64,000 nt of DNA from Apricaphanius iberus (Eukaryota; Chordata; Actinopteri; Cyprinodontiformes; Aphaniidae), in the NCBI GenBank assembly GCA_028564705.1, contig JAPXFQ010001946.1:248001-312000 (forward strand), written 5' to 3'. The notes beneath the pieces are model-generated. The model made no database searches. It was not told the origin of the DNA and saw only the letters and a program-made list of their open reading frames with translations. How positions within the stretch are numbered: position 1 is the stretch's first letter; every line of letters starts with the position of its first letter. Shown here piece after piece: positions 34,593 to 46,755 of this stretch. A program made the position numbers and the translations under genes.

Positions 34593-35960
34593 TATTTGAT
34601 ACACTGCTGATTTTTGAAGTTTTGCCACTTGCAAAACATGTAGAGGTCTATAATTTGTATCAAAGGTACTCTTCAACTGTGATGGACAGAATCTAAAACA
34701 AAAATGCAGAAAATCACAGTAGATGATTTTTAAATAATGAATTTCCATTTTATTGCATGATATTAATGTATTGGATTACTTATCAACCAGTAAGAATTAA
34801 AGGCTTCCACAGACCTGTTAGTTCTTCTTTAAGAAGCGCTCCTGTTCTCCACTCATTACCTGCATTAACTGCCCCTGTTTGAACTTGTTACCTGCATAAA
34901 AGACACCTGTCCACAAACTCCAACCGCTCCACAATGACCAAGACCAGAGAGCTGTGCAAGAACATCAGGGATAAAATTGTAGACCTAAACAAGGCTGGGA
35001 TGGGCTACAGGACAATAGCCAATCAGTTTGGTGAGAAGGGAAAAACTGTTGGTGCAATAATTAGAAAATGGAAGAAGTTCAAGACAACGGTCAATCTCCC
35101 TCGCTCTGGAACGCCATGCAAGATCTCTCCTCGTTGGGCATCAGTTATCATGAAGACAGTGAGTGATGAGCCTAGAGCTACATGGCAGGACCTGGTCGAT
35201 GAACTGAATAGAGCTGGCACCACAGTCTCAAAGAAAATCATCAGTAACACACTCCACCATCATAGGCTAAAATCCTGCAGTGCATGCAATATCCCCCTGT
35301 TCAGGCCAGTGCATGTCTAGACCCATGTGAAGTTTGCCAGTGAACATCTGAATGATCCAGAGGAGGAATGGGAGAAGTTCACGTGGTCTGATGAGACAAA
35401 AGTGGAGCTTTTTGGTTTAAACTCCAGTTGTTTTGAGAAGGAAGAAGGATGAGTATAACTCCAAGAACATCATCCCAACTGTAAAGCATGGTGTGACAAC
35501 ATAATTCTTTAGGGATGCTTTTTCTGCAAAGGGCACTGCACCGTATTGAGGGAAGGATGGATGGGGCCATGTATCATTAAATCTTGGCCAATAATCTCCT
35601 TTCCTCTGTAAGAGCATTGAAGATGAGTCGCTGGGTCTTCCAGCATGACAAGGACCCAAAACACACAGCCAGGGCAACTAAGGAGTGGCTCCGTAGGGAG
35701 CATCTCAAGGTGCTGGAGTGGCTCCATAGGGAGCATCTCAAGGTGCTGGAGTGGCCTAGCCAGTCTCCAGATCTGAATCCAACAGAAAATCTCTGGAGAG
35801 CTGAAAGTCTATGTTGCCCAGCGACAGCCCAGAAACCTGAACTCTCTGAAAACCTGGTACAGAAAACTACTGATCTCTGTATTTGCAAAAAAAAAAAGTT
35901 GCTGTACCAAATATTGAGTTCTGTTTGGCTGATGTATCAAAAACTTATGTAAAATGACAA
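34591..35960 (+). mobile_element. Tc1-like transposon (family C), most intact copy
   Basis: The left end agtatttgatacactgctga starts directly at the TA tract, fitting TA-target insertion. The leader of about 330 bp, the whole transposase region and the family's downstream word ttgctgtaccaaatattgag are present. The right terminal repeat is not seen: after ctgatgtatcaaaaactt the similarity fades near 35960, so the element is probably 3'-truncated or decayed. It is a separate family from A and B. Confidence 0.8.
34934..35829 (+). pseudogene. Tc1-like transposase pseudogene (DDE type), with 33-bp internal duplication
   Basis: The start [16 protein letters not shown] at 34934 and [13 protein letters not shown] are the first helix-turn-helix; [13 protein letters not shown] is the linker; [14 protein letters not shown] continues the second DNA-binding part. 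This frame stops at 35320. The next block (35330-35580) keeps TWSDETKVELFG, with the first catalytic Asp, but in a broken frame. From 35584 the frame holds [18 protein letters not shown] (second Asp) and [10 protein letters not shown] (Glu). A 33-bp tandem repeat (35683-35715 and 35716-35748, one mismatch) inserts 11 residues between the second Asp and the Glu, giving 45 residues between them instead of 34. The protein cannot be functional. Confidence 0.85.
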
Positions 35961-37299
35961 AATATATTTTCTAACACATCTTTAAAATATTAGGTTAATG
36001 TATAAGAAATTCAAAAGTTTGTGAGAAAACATTAATCAGTAAGGATCCTAAATTTATTATTTAAAAAAATCTCAGTGTATATTTGTGTATATTTCTTTGT
36101 CTGACATCAAAGAGTATGTTAGTTTTTTTTTCATGATATTCAGGGTTTTTCTAGAATTTTTTCCCTCCAGCCAGCTTCTGTAATCTTTATATTTATTCAC
36201 TTAAATATCTATAACACAATCAATATTGCTTGCATGCATAGTGTGATACCTGAAGCATCCTTTTCTGTTTAGAGTGTTAGAAACTGAGCTCATCCAGAAC
36301 AATGTATACTATATCCTTCTTGTTCAAGCAGAGATTAATATCAATTATCACATCATCTCTTTGGGCTGAAAATAATCAGATAAATGTTCAGTTAATTGGC
36401 TGACAAAGCTCCACAAAGATTTATGAGTAACAAAACAAATTTAAATGGAGGCAAATGTTTCAATCGGCACACTAAAGGGATGCGTCTAATCTCTGGAAGC
36501 CAGGTTGGTAGATTAGAATCACCACTCTGAGACTCTCTGGTTGTGTCAACACTTTTTCACCAGTTGATTAAACTTTGTAGACGTTTTTTTGAGGTTGGTG
36601 TGTTTTTCTATGCTGTGAGGAAAATGACTTCACACTCCAATACATGCAATTTACATGTTTTAATGTTTTAAATGATTTTAATAAATGGACTGTGAAGTGA
36701 TCAGCTTCTGCAACCTTCAGCCGACATGAAAAATGGTTGGCGGGGGATGAAAACATATGTGTGATTTGTCAAAAGTAGCCGAGTGAAGAAAAAGGAAGCC
36801 AGAAATGTTTCATGTGAAGCGTGCAAATTCACTAGAACGCACAAACGACACCAAAAGGAGGAAAACGAAACGCTGTCAATGAGCTTCAGAGCGTTCTGTT
36901 ATGTCTGCAGCAGCCGAGAGGAGAAGAATTGGCAACAAAACAGAAAACAGAAGGAAGCAACGAGAGTCTTCACTGACCGTCAGCAGAAGCAAAATGTCTC
37001 TCCATCAGAAAGATCCTCAGAAAGTGAGGCTGGCAGCAGGCAGGAAATAGTGGCTGTGTTCATTGTGGTTTTCAGCTTATATGATTACCAGACAACGCAA
37101 CAGAGCATGGAATGAAAAAATCTGAACCTGCAGCTATAAAACCTTTGCATCACAATGAAACAAAACAAATATACTGTAGATATGCAGCCTAAATGGTATC
37201 TTCAGAGATCTAAAAAAACCGAACTAAAAATCTAAAATGATTTTTTTTTTTTAATCTACAAAATATAAAATAAAAATTACAAATAATGGCCTGGAAAAT
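35961..37299. other. Intronic DNA, nothing recognised
   Basis: AT-rich. The 110-codon ORF at 36783-37115 is Lys/Gln/Glu-rich with no recognisable domain. Confidence 0.4.
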
Positions 37300-37765
37300 A
37301 CTGAGATTGGGTGACACCCGCAGCATAAAATGATCCTTAAGGCCAGTCATATTGTTGGAGTGGAGCTGGCCTCTCTGAGGGTGGTGTCAGAGAGGGGGAT
37401 GCTGTCCAAACTAAAAAAACGTATTGGATAGCTTTACCCAGCCTTTTCACAAAATGCTGGATAACCTAAGGAGCACCTTACACAGAATCACACAGGAAAT
37501 CCTTCCTTAGTGTGGCTGTCCGACACAACTCTGCACCGAACAGAATGTCTACGACATAACTCTATCATCTCTGGTGATGTCTTGTTTTTTATTATATGTA
37601 TATTTTGTATTTATATTTTTACTAGTTTTATCTCTTTTACTTTGATGTTTCATTTAATCACTTGGTCTTTTTTCTGGTTCTCTCTCTCGATACACGTAAT
37701 TGTTTTTAAAAGCACTGCAATGCAGAAATTTCCCTTTGGGATCAATAAAGTATATTTGTAAATGT
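37300..37765 (+). mobile_element. Non-LTR retrotransposon 3' end
   Basis: The start keeps words of a common fish LINE C-terminus: 'ggagctggcctctctgag', 'atgctgtccaaact', then 'cacaggaaatccttcctt' and 'gtggctgtccgacacaact'; the family protein has AGLASL..VSER..LSKL and HRKSFLPVAVRL. It ends 'tttccctttgggatcaataa' 'agtatatttgta', the usual poly(A)-signal-like end. Stops break the frame. 5'-truncated; clade not determined. Confidence 0.65.
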
Positions 37766-37822
37766 ATATATAGAAACAGTTTGGAAAAGTGAACCTGATG
37801 TATTATATTTTTCTATCTGTTG

Positions 37823-37864
37823 CACTTAAGTCAGTGCAAAAGTCACTTAAGTCAGTGCAAAAGT
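37823..37864. repeat. Perfect 21-bp tandem duplication
   Basis: cacttaagtcagtgcaaaag plus t occurs twice back to back (37823-37843 and 37844-37864) without mismatch, so it is probably recent. Confidence 0.95.
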
Positions 37865-39112
37865 GATATCTCCACTGCTATTAATTGCATGTTATCAGTT
37901 TCTTCCCCCCAAAAATAAAGGACTTTGTTTTTCAAATAACAGTGAATACCTCCATTCTGCTGAATGCTTTTTTTGTAACATCTGCACAGAATCAGCCATT
38001 GCTGCAAAGTCAAAGACTCAAGGTAAAGGGTCAGACACACTGTTTATTAAGTCAAACTAAAAAAAAACACTGAAATGTATTGCACTGTATTATCAGAATT
38101 GATTTAGGATGCTAATGAGACATTTGTGTTGTAAAGTGATAGCTGTTGCATTCACAGTGCGATGTCATTCTTCCAGTAATCTAAAAAAAATATATAACCA
38201 GGAAAGTAAAAATGAAGTTGAATGTTGTTTCTCATAAACAGAAATTATGCCGAGATGTGTGTGAGAAGGTCAAAGCCACAGCAAAAACTTTAAGTAATGT
38301 GTTTTGATTAAAGACTTGCCCATTAAAATTCAGTCTATAACAGAAGATGTTTTTGTAGTTTACTATAATTCACTAAGTTCTTTTCAACATTATAGCTGGA
38401 GGCGTTTAGGAATTTCTGATTCAGTAAATGATGAATTTTGGGTTTTTGTTAGAGCATCAATACCTCAAGATGAATACAAATGACTGTGCTGAATGGCTGA
38501 CAGCTTCAGTTCTGCTGGCTAATTTTTATAGGTTTCAAATTCTCTACATTTTCTTTTAGGGCTGTAGGTGTGCACCTCTGAGTCATTTTTTTAAACTCCT
38601 TCCTTGTTGTTGTTTTTCCTACAAGGTTGGGATTCAGCATAGTTTCCTTTAAAACTCCAGCGTCATCACATGGTGTAGAGTACATGTTTCCTACAACAGT
38701 CTGACAGTGTTATGTCTGAAAATGTTTGCCTGCCGAGATCCGCATCCCCTCGCGCGGAGGCCCGCACCACTGAATAAAGCACAGCCAAATAGTCTCCAAA
38801 TAGCAAATAGTTGAGGCATTCTTTGCAGTGTTTCTTCATACATACATTCATACAGTTTATCCCATAGCTTATTATGAATACTGTGGTTTTTTGGACTGAG
38901 ATGTAGCATTACTTTTTTTTTCCTAATCGTGCTAAAACTGACAGTTTTTTTTCCAATCTTCAAGTAGGCTTTCTTCAGCACTTTCTCCACCTCGCAGTTA
39001 CATTCGCAGCAAGGATTCTTCACAGTTTAAACGTACTGTGTGTTACTTAAACTAATATTTTGTTAAAATCCAATCATGGTTAAGTTTTACACCAGTGTCT
39101 GTGTTCCTCTTA
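37865..39112. other. Intronic DNA, one odd ORF
   Basis: The minus-strand ORF at 38691-39023 (110 codons, N-terminus MKNPCCECNCEVEKVLKKAY) is Lys- and Cys-rich, but its codon use and the adjoining poly(A) argue against a real protein. Nothing else recognised. Confidence 0.35.
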
Positions 39113-39691
39113 AGCAGGTATCACACTGCGTGTTTCTCTGCTATCTGAAAAGATTGTTTTATGCCCAATTGTGTGAGCTCCACCGAGCACTAGAAATGTG
39201 TCACACTGCATGTCCGGAGATTTCAGTTGGTCATACTGAACAAGATCTAGCTGTAGCAGGATGTGCCAAAAGCCAACATTACCAGCGACGCAGCATATGT
39301 CACTGAACGCTGACGGATGGACAGAGCCAAGATGGTAACAAGAAGACTCAGTCAAATGGCATAGGGAAGATGAGGAAGAAAATACGAATCTTGTGACACT
39401 GATGGCTGGCAAAGAGGGGACAATTTGGGATGCCTGTTCATAGAAATGAGCTTGAGGTAAGCTTTGTTTAGGGTTTAATTTTATTGGTCAACTGCAGACT
39501 GGAGTCTTAGAATTTAGGACTCTGCCTGAAGACTGCCAATGGCTGGTTTTGGTTGTGGGTGCAATAAATACACTTATGGGCAGCACGTCATACTGTTGAA
39601 GCACACCCACGCGCTATTTTTTTTTAACGATTCTTTTCCCAATGAAAGTAAATGTGTAGGACAGTCATAATCGCACAGTGTGATCCCAACT
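39113..39691. mobile_element. PIF/Harbinger-like MITE
   Basis: The ends agcaggtatcacactgcg and (reverse complement) agttgggatcacactgtgcg share ATCACACTG. TTA is present on both sides (39110-39112 and 39692-39694), matching the 3-bp TWA target duplication of Harbinger elements. It is 579 bp with no transposase. ORFs on both strands inside it are not conserved blocks that I know. Confidence 0.6.
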
Positions 39692-39694
39692 TTA

Positions 39695-42600
39695 GTCTTA
39701 GCTGAAAGTCAGAGGTGGGTAGAGTAGGTAAAATTTATCAGCAAGTTAAAGTAGTGTTACTTCAGAGGTGTCAGGGGTCAGACCTTGTTCCACGCTCATA
39801 TGCTGTAACATCAGCGCTTGGTACCCACCCTTTCAATTTACACATACATCTCAGCAAATAAGGTGATACGGAAAAGAGTATTCAAATTTTCCTCTCTATA
39901 GCCTTCCTCTCTTCCTCTTCCGGACAGGGCAACTTATTATGATTCTTTAATGATTATGCTGTATTATGCTTAACTCACCAGTCTGAACGCATTTCACTCT
40001 CTTTACAGATTGTCATTATGGTAAGTGAAAATACCTCAGAGTTAAAGATGCTGTTTGTCTCCACATCCCATTTCCACTTTGCCTCTGATGGTGTTTCATC
40101 TTCTGTCAGATAAGCAGGATAAAGAAAGCTCTCATCTGCCAAGTGCTGAGTGGATGAGAAGATCCACTGTAACTCCATGTGCATAAATAAGGATGACATG
40201 GGCTGGGTTCAATATTGGTGTGAGGTAGGTCCAAGTCAGTAAGCAGCGTGGCAGATGATCCCGTCAAATGTACATACACAGCATGCTCTGAACTCAAATG
40301 AAGCTGGATATTTAGACCAAAGCAGAAGACAGTGCGGAACATTAATATGAAAATGTTGTTTTCAATGTTCTGAGAGTGTTTGAGATGGGAGTTGTCCTGA
40401 TGAAAACACCAACAGTAAATCACAGTGTCATGCTGTTGGCGTAGCCGCAGCCTCATTATGACTCTGTTTATAACAGGAACTCAAACAGAATTAGGCGGGA
40501 AGATAAAAGTCTTAACGTTCAGAGTTTGGTTTTCTACTCTTATTTAGCTTACGGAAGATCAGCTGCATCCAAACTAGATTTACACAGTTGCACTTAACAA
40601 GGGAGGACTGATTCAGAGAGTATGGAGAAAAAAAGAAACCAAACAGCCAAAGTTCCTATATACTCAAAGGGTCCGTTTCCAAAAGCAGCACATCCTGAAT
40701 GCAGAATGAGAGCAATGAAGGTCGTCCAACCTGTGATTATTCAGCAGATTCCAAACTGCTGGAATGCAATGACAAATTACATCATTTATTCGTCAACGTT
40801 TGAGGTATATCCTGGCTTCTTATTTTTAAACTCTCATATCTATGTTGGGATATTTTTTATGATGAAATTAGTGTAGCAGCTTTCTTTAAAAACAGACTGA
40901 AAACAGTCTGAAAAAAAGAGGAATTCCCAATGAAGCTGAACAATAGTTGATTTTTCAGTAAAATATAAACAAACAAAAAGTGATAAAATATACTACAGAG
41001 CCCTTAAGGGGACATGAGCAAAAAACAAAAAAAACAAAAAACAACAGAAGTTGGTCCCTCATTTTCACCAAATACCTACTCATCTGCACCAGACACTTTT
41101 TTGTTCGTAATAGAGAATATTGATTGAGTTGCAATTAATCTTCTATTTTTTTACGGAATTAAGGCATTAAGAGCTTTAATCAAGTACTATTTTGGCCTCA
41201 GACTTGCCAATAAACACATTCCAGCTTTGCTTGCGAGGCATTACCATTATGTTTTCTCTCAACGATCCTTAAAATGGATTTTGAAATCATTTGGCTTTTT
41301 CAGTGCACTGTATACACCAGCTTTGATCATGTTGTTAATTTCATAAAGGCATAGTTACAAAGAAACAACTGCCTATCTACATGGATATAAGTGGATGTAC
41401 AGAAAGTGCACCGAGAATTAAATGCTCGTCAGAAAAGAAGATGTCCATTTAATTATATCAGTTTGCATTTGGAAAAACAGAGAAGCTCTTTTGAACCCAA
41501 TGTTTGACTTTATGTGTAGGCATCATTTTAGCCAGAGACAAGTTTGTATTCTCAGCAGAATATCTTTATAATCATCAGCCTATAATAAACAATTGGTATT
41601 AAGATCACTCCAACATCTTATACATACTCTACATATGTTTTTTGTTTTTTTTTTCTTTCCTGTGTGGACGCTGCTTCTTTGTGGACGGTGATGTTACAAG
41701 TTTTTTATAATCACAGTCTAATGCAAAACCCTTCAGGGCATGATTGAAGCCTTGTTCTTACATACAAATCCAGGTACAGCATCAGCAGGTGACTGGTTAA
41801 TTGGCATCTCTTTATGTATTCTAAGCATGCAAAATCAAGTGCATCATGCATGTACAAATGTTTGCATCCTCCAAGTAAAATAATGTATTATTGTGATAAT
41901 TAAGTGTTTCTTGCTTTTAAGTAGATGTGTCAGAAAAATGACAGAAATCTGATTGGGCTTATTGGACGTTATGAATTTCAGATGCCTTTGAAGCAGTATA
42001 GAAATAATTACTGTTTTGCCAAAAATGTATCCTTCGTATTTAGTTTTAGGTTCATTTATCTCTCTCTCACATATATGAATACAAAACAGTGGCAATAAAA
42101 GTAAATGTGTCATTAAGTGAAATGAAAGTTTTTCCACACAGAATAACTAGGGTTGCCAAGGAAACCTTTTTGTTGCGCGTCTTTCCTCCCAGGCAAGCAT
42201 CCCCTGAGAGTTTTTCTTTGTCTTCATAGTTCCAACTTCTCCATATAGCTTAATGTTTACTCTCAACTATTTAGAAAGTCTTTTCATGTTTGTTTTTTTG
42301 TATGATTAGTTAAGCAATCACAAATATTCTGTCCGTATTGGTGTTTCTAGAGCCAAGCTTAGCACACATCTTTAAAGGATATGATTTTGAGGCTTAATGA
42401 TAGAAAAAAATAGTTACAATTGAGATAAAATATAATATTTTTATATTTAACACTTCATTTTACCAAAATACTGAAGTCATATTTTGCTAAAATGTTTGGC
42501 ATTACTTATCTCAATCTCTCAGGATCATAGCAGAATTTTGGCAATGTTCATAGTTACTTATTAACTGTTTAAATTACACTGTTGCCAAATAAGTTTTTGT

Positions 42601-44659
42601 TCGTGGATGTATAAACTTAATTTTACTGAGATTTTAAGCCCTAATAAAGACCAAGAATTGTAGCTTTTCCAAACTACCATTAGGTATGAGGTCATTTGTA
42701 TCATATTTTGTTCCTACAACAATCTTTATTCAGATATATAACGGTTTTCAAACTGGTGAGACATACATTTAAACAGAAGTTTTTTAATTACTTTATTGGT
42801 ATAAGTTTTTATTTAATGTTTTTATATTTTTGCTATTAATATTGTACAAAGTACAAACTCATATAGTAGAGCAAATAGGTTCTGGAGGTTTATTCACATA
42901 TTTTCCTATTAAACAACTCAAAACTGTTTTTGTTTTGATTTCTTTTAGATGTTGTGGTACTAAAGGATCTTTATTTTTATTTTTTTATTCACGTAACCAG
43001 AGCGCAGAGAGACAGGTAGGACAATATACAGTTCAGTACCGGAAATCCAACACAGAACAGGTGCAATAAGGACCAATAGCCTCTGTATTTGAGCACCTAA
43101 TCTCCCGTGGCACCACATGATATCTTAAACAACTATATATTTAGGTAAAAACATTCTGCAACTGAAGAATGTCATTAGCAGATTTTTAAATGAATAAATG
43201 AGGATCTGATGGGTTGAAGAATCTCTAATTGTGAGTAGTGAGTATTGTGAGTGGATATTGAGGATTTTTTTGGAAAAAACATTTTGGTGGATGTCAGGAG
43301 TTAGGGTTAGTAAAAACATAAACTGGTCTGATACAAACCATTGTCCTACTTTAAAACTTAAAAACCTTGCTTTTCTGTTTGAAATTCAAACTAACTAGAC
43401 CCTATGCAAAATGCAAGCTGTGAGCATAAACACTTTCAGTTCAATTAAGTAGTATGCCTTTAAATTTTGGAGAAAAAACAGTGTGACTCCATCCCTGAAG
43501 AAGAATGCTAAAGCATTGCTACAGATATTTCTGCAAAGGGTTCTGTTTTTTGCCCACTGAACACTTCTGATATTCAAGAGTTATCTGCATGTTGTTGGAA
43601 GAGGGAAAAGAACCCTAATTTTGTTATATGCTGTGTCCTCTTTTCTTCACTGACACAGTTAATTGAAGCAAATTGGACACATTTCTGTAAATATATTTCA
43701 AAGGTCTACTTTATGCTTTCATGGGGTTGTCAATGTTCTATATTATTTATAGTTGGTATTTAACTTACAGTCCTAAAAGTAACAGGCTCAAATTGTTTTC
43801 AGGTTAGATCATAATACAGTAAATTAATTAATCTTGTTAAGACACTGACTTACATTAAAAACACTATTCACATTATAAATTAGTAGCGACAGAGGAAGAC
43901 ATCAACATGTTCATAACTAAGTGAACGTATTGCAGTTCACTGAGTCAGGGAATTACCAGAGCTCGCATTTACATACAACCAGTTTGGACAGATTTTCTTT
44001 GAGCACCTCTGTACCTCCAACTGCTGTGTCACTACCTGTATCAGCTCAAACACACACAGAGTTCCTAATAAACCCATCTCCATGGTCAGCAGAGCCACAG
44101 ACACACTACGACCAGATGCTACGAAAGAGAGAAGCAAGACACTTTAATTGGCTTGCTCAAACCGCAGCCAGGTTGTCCAAGTCACCTCCACGCTCATTAG
44201 ATATGGAAATTTATGAGGCAAAGAAGAAGGGAGAAAAATTAGTTTTATTTCATTATATTGCCTTTTCTTATTTAACCTTTACACTGTCAGATTCTCTGGG
44301 GATTAAAACCTCTCGGTAGAATGAATTATGACCGCAAGCACAGTTATAGAAATAAACGGAAGAAATTGGAGGTGATTGCAGAAAGGTCTGAATAAAGCCT
44401 CATTTAAACAGTTTTACTGGCATATATTTGTTCTGAATATTTAGTGTTTTATGTGCCCCGAAGTTTTTACATTTATTCCTTGTGCATTGTTTATTAATCT
44501 CCATCCATCATAAAAGGAAATTATCTTATTTCACTTTGAGATTTTATTTATCAGGACATCATTTAAATGATATTGTTAATTTAATTCATTGCTTGACTGC
44601 TTACAATCAGACCACTTCAACGAAAGAAGGTTTGCTCGCCTGTAGTGTACAGTTATGTG
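39695..44659. other. Intronic DNA, nothing recognised over about 5 kb
   Basis: AT-rich unique-looking DNA without recognised element ends. ORFs such as 40106-40456 (minus) and 43921-44319 (plus, 132 codons) have no known domain and no flanking splice pattern that I could support. Confidence 0.4.
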
Positions 44660-45140
44660 TTGACACGATGCCAAAAAGGAAATAGAACAGCAAGGATCTT
44701 ATAGAAGTAATTTATGCTGCCCATAACCCTTTAAAGTGTTATAAGGCCATTCAAGTAATTTGAATGTTAGCACTTTACAGAGAGAAAGCTTATTCATGAG
44801 TGTAAAAAGATTTAAGTTGCTAATATTTTTAGGAATGGACGTCCAATCAGTTTTTTGCTTGTCTTTAATTACTATTTTATGAGAACGTAACAGAGCACAG
44901 ACATCTCTCCTGAACTGTCTAGCAAAATGGCGGGGAGCTGCTTTTTGGGGTTTGTGTCAGACACAATACCTGAACAACAATAAGTCTCTCAAGTCCATTG
45001 TGTACTCAAAATGCCAAAGTATTCTAGGATCAGGTTTGAGGTCTTCTGTATGACAGCTGAAGCTTGGCTAAAACCGGGTCATTACCTGAATAATTACCCT
45101 AAATACAGAAGGAAATCTATAAGAGAACGGCAGAAAAATA
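44660..45140 (+). pseudogene. Tc1-like transposase relic (family B)
   Basis: An ATG at 44668 opens MPKRK-stop-NSKDLIEVIYAAHN..KCYKAIQ, clearly the family start MPRRKDIS-DLREAIVAAHQSGKGYKAI. Downstream, 'aggaatggacgtccaatcag' is the linker region, and 'atgccaaagtattctagga' with 'cagctgaagcttggctaaaa' and 'gggtcattacctgaataat' align with the block ending at the second catalytic Asp. Stops and a large deletion show that it is dead. The same family occurs at 11190-11470 and 28445-28775. Confidence 0.75.
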
Positions 45141-45396
45141 TAGATTTTAAATGTAATTACCTTTTCTGTCTGACTACATCAGATTAAAAGTATTTTGATA
45201 TGAGCAATAATGGCTTTTTATGGCTCATTTGGAAGGATTTATGAAAAAAATATTTTTTCTCCCTGAAAAAATAAAATGCCAGCTAGACTTAGTTCAAGAT
45301 GTGCACTACTGGAAAAATGTCCTGTATGATATGCAGTGGGAATATTTTGCAAGCTTTTATTACACAAGACAGTAGAAACATCATTGGTGCTGATGA

Positions 45397-45399
<3 letters not shown>

Positions 45400-45450
<51 letters not shown>
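45400..45450. repeat. (TA)n microsatellite
   Basis: About 25 uninterrupted TA units. ORFs over it on both strands are artefacts. Confidence 0.95.
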
Positions 45451-46610
45451 CATCAGTCTGCACCAAAAGTTAATCAAGACCTTGCTTTATCAACACTGTA
45501 TCTGTGCATGTATTGTTATGATAAAACATGAGAATAAACTTCCCCCTGTCCCATTTCTTGTTTTGACAGAGAACATTTACAACAATTTACAACAAAATGC
45601 AATTGCAAAATGACTCAGGGAAATCAATATTTTTTTTCACTTCAGTTGCAATAAAATGTCATGAAAGAACATACACTTGTATATTGTTCAGTGTCCAGAT
45701 TTAATGGTAAAGTATTGGAGTCCTAAAATATATCTACCTTTTGCAGATATGAAACATAACACATGACAAATCTAAAAATTGCTGCCACACTCTAAGAAAT
45801 AAAACGTTGGATTTAATTGATAAAGTTAAGGCAATATTTTCTTCAAAACTCTCTCAATTAAGCTTAGAACAATATGGGTTTGAAATTAATTAAATCAAAT
45901 GAAACATTATTTATTACACCCCTAAAATAAACAATTTTAAGTATATTGAGAATAAAAATATCAATAACATTAAAAACACATATGTTTAATTTCTTAGAGC
46001 ATTGTTGCATCTAAAACCAGTTAGCTAACTTAATATGCCCCAGATAAACTGCTGAAAAAAGTACTAACTTTGTTTCTGGAGATTCTGCTGGGTTTAGTTT
46101 GTGCAATGCCTGGAGCTGTGATTCGGGTCATTATCTTGTTGCAGGATGAACAACTGATCTATTAGATGCAGAATAGTATTTTCTACTTAAATTTTTTTTT
46201 CACACCTCTTTGTGCGAGTCATTAACTCAGCCTCCAGCTAAACAACCACAGATCTACATTTACTCCTCGAATATTTTTCGAAGAAAAGTTCAAGAGAAAA
46301 TTAAAATTTCCTTTAACTTTTTTCTTTTTAACCAATATTGTTGCAGATGTACATATTGGGCCATGGTGTAAAAAAAAAAAAAAAGCATTCTTAAATATTT
46401 ACCTTGTTAAAATTAATGTTACATTTTTCTTTTTTTTTTTAAACCAAAAATTTAAGGTAGTTAGCCAGAAAAGGGCACATTTGTTTTGGTTTGAAACTGC
46501 AGTTGGGTGCACTTTTCTACTGTGGTAAAGAGAGAGGTGAGTTGGAAGGAGAGCCTTTCCATTTAACATTTAATTAATTTTAAAATCCCTTACTCTTTGC
46601 CAGCTCCAAA
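45451..46610. other. Intronic DNA, nothing recognised
   Basis: Strongly AT-rich with several A and T runs. Confidence 0.45.
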
Positions 46611-46755
46611 TGAATTGGCACATCTGTTTTGTCAGTCTGCTCCAGGACAGCTGTGGCTACAATGTATTTTATCACAATCAGTGTGTGAATGTGTATAAGA
46701 ACAAGTGAATGACTGAAAGCACGTTGGAGTCCTCAGCACTTGATAAAGCATATCA
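46611..46755 (+). repeat. SINE body fragment
   Basis: 'gtcagtctgctccaggacag', 'ctgtggctacaatgta', 'tcagtgtgtgaatgtgta' and 'gtgaatgactgaaagcacg' follow in the order of the teleost SINE body also seen at 7029-7296 and 1386-1480. The tRNA head is absent. Confidence 0.65.

Noticed and set aside
34412..34748. Tyr/Ile-repeat ORFs, also at 45239-45613
   Set aside because: Translations of (TA)n microsatellites.
36783..37115. 110-codon ORF rich in Lys, Gln and Glu
   Set aside because: Compositionally biased, no known motif, and no evidence of splice or UTR structure.
38691..39023. 110-codon minus-strand ORF with Cys- and Lys-rich start
   Set aside because: The Lys runs come from A tracts and the C-terminal part is unlike any family I know; it is not in a recognised element. 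Kept only as a note.
43921..44319. 132-codon plus-strand ORF
   Set aside because: No recognisable domain, no splice or poly(A) context, and an overlapping antisense ORF; the length is within chance for 64 kb.
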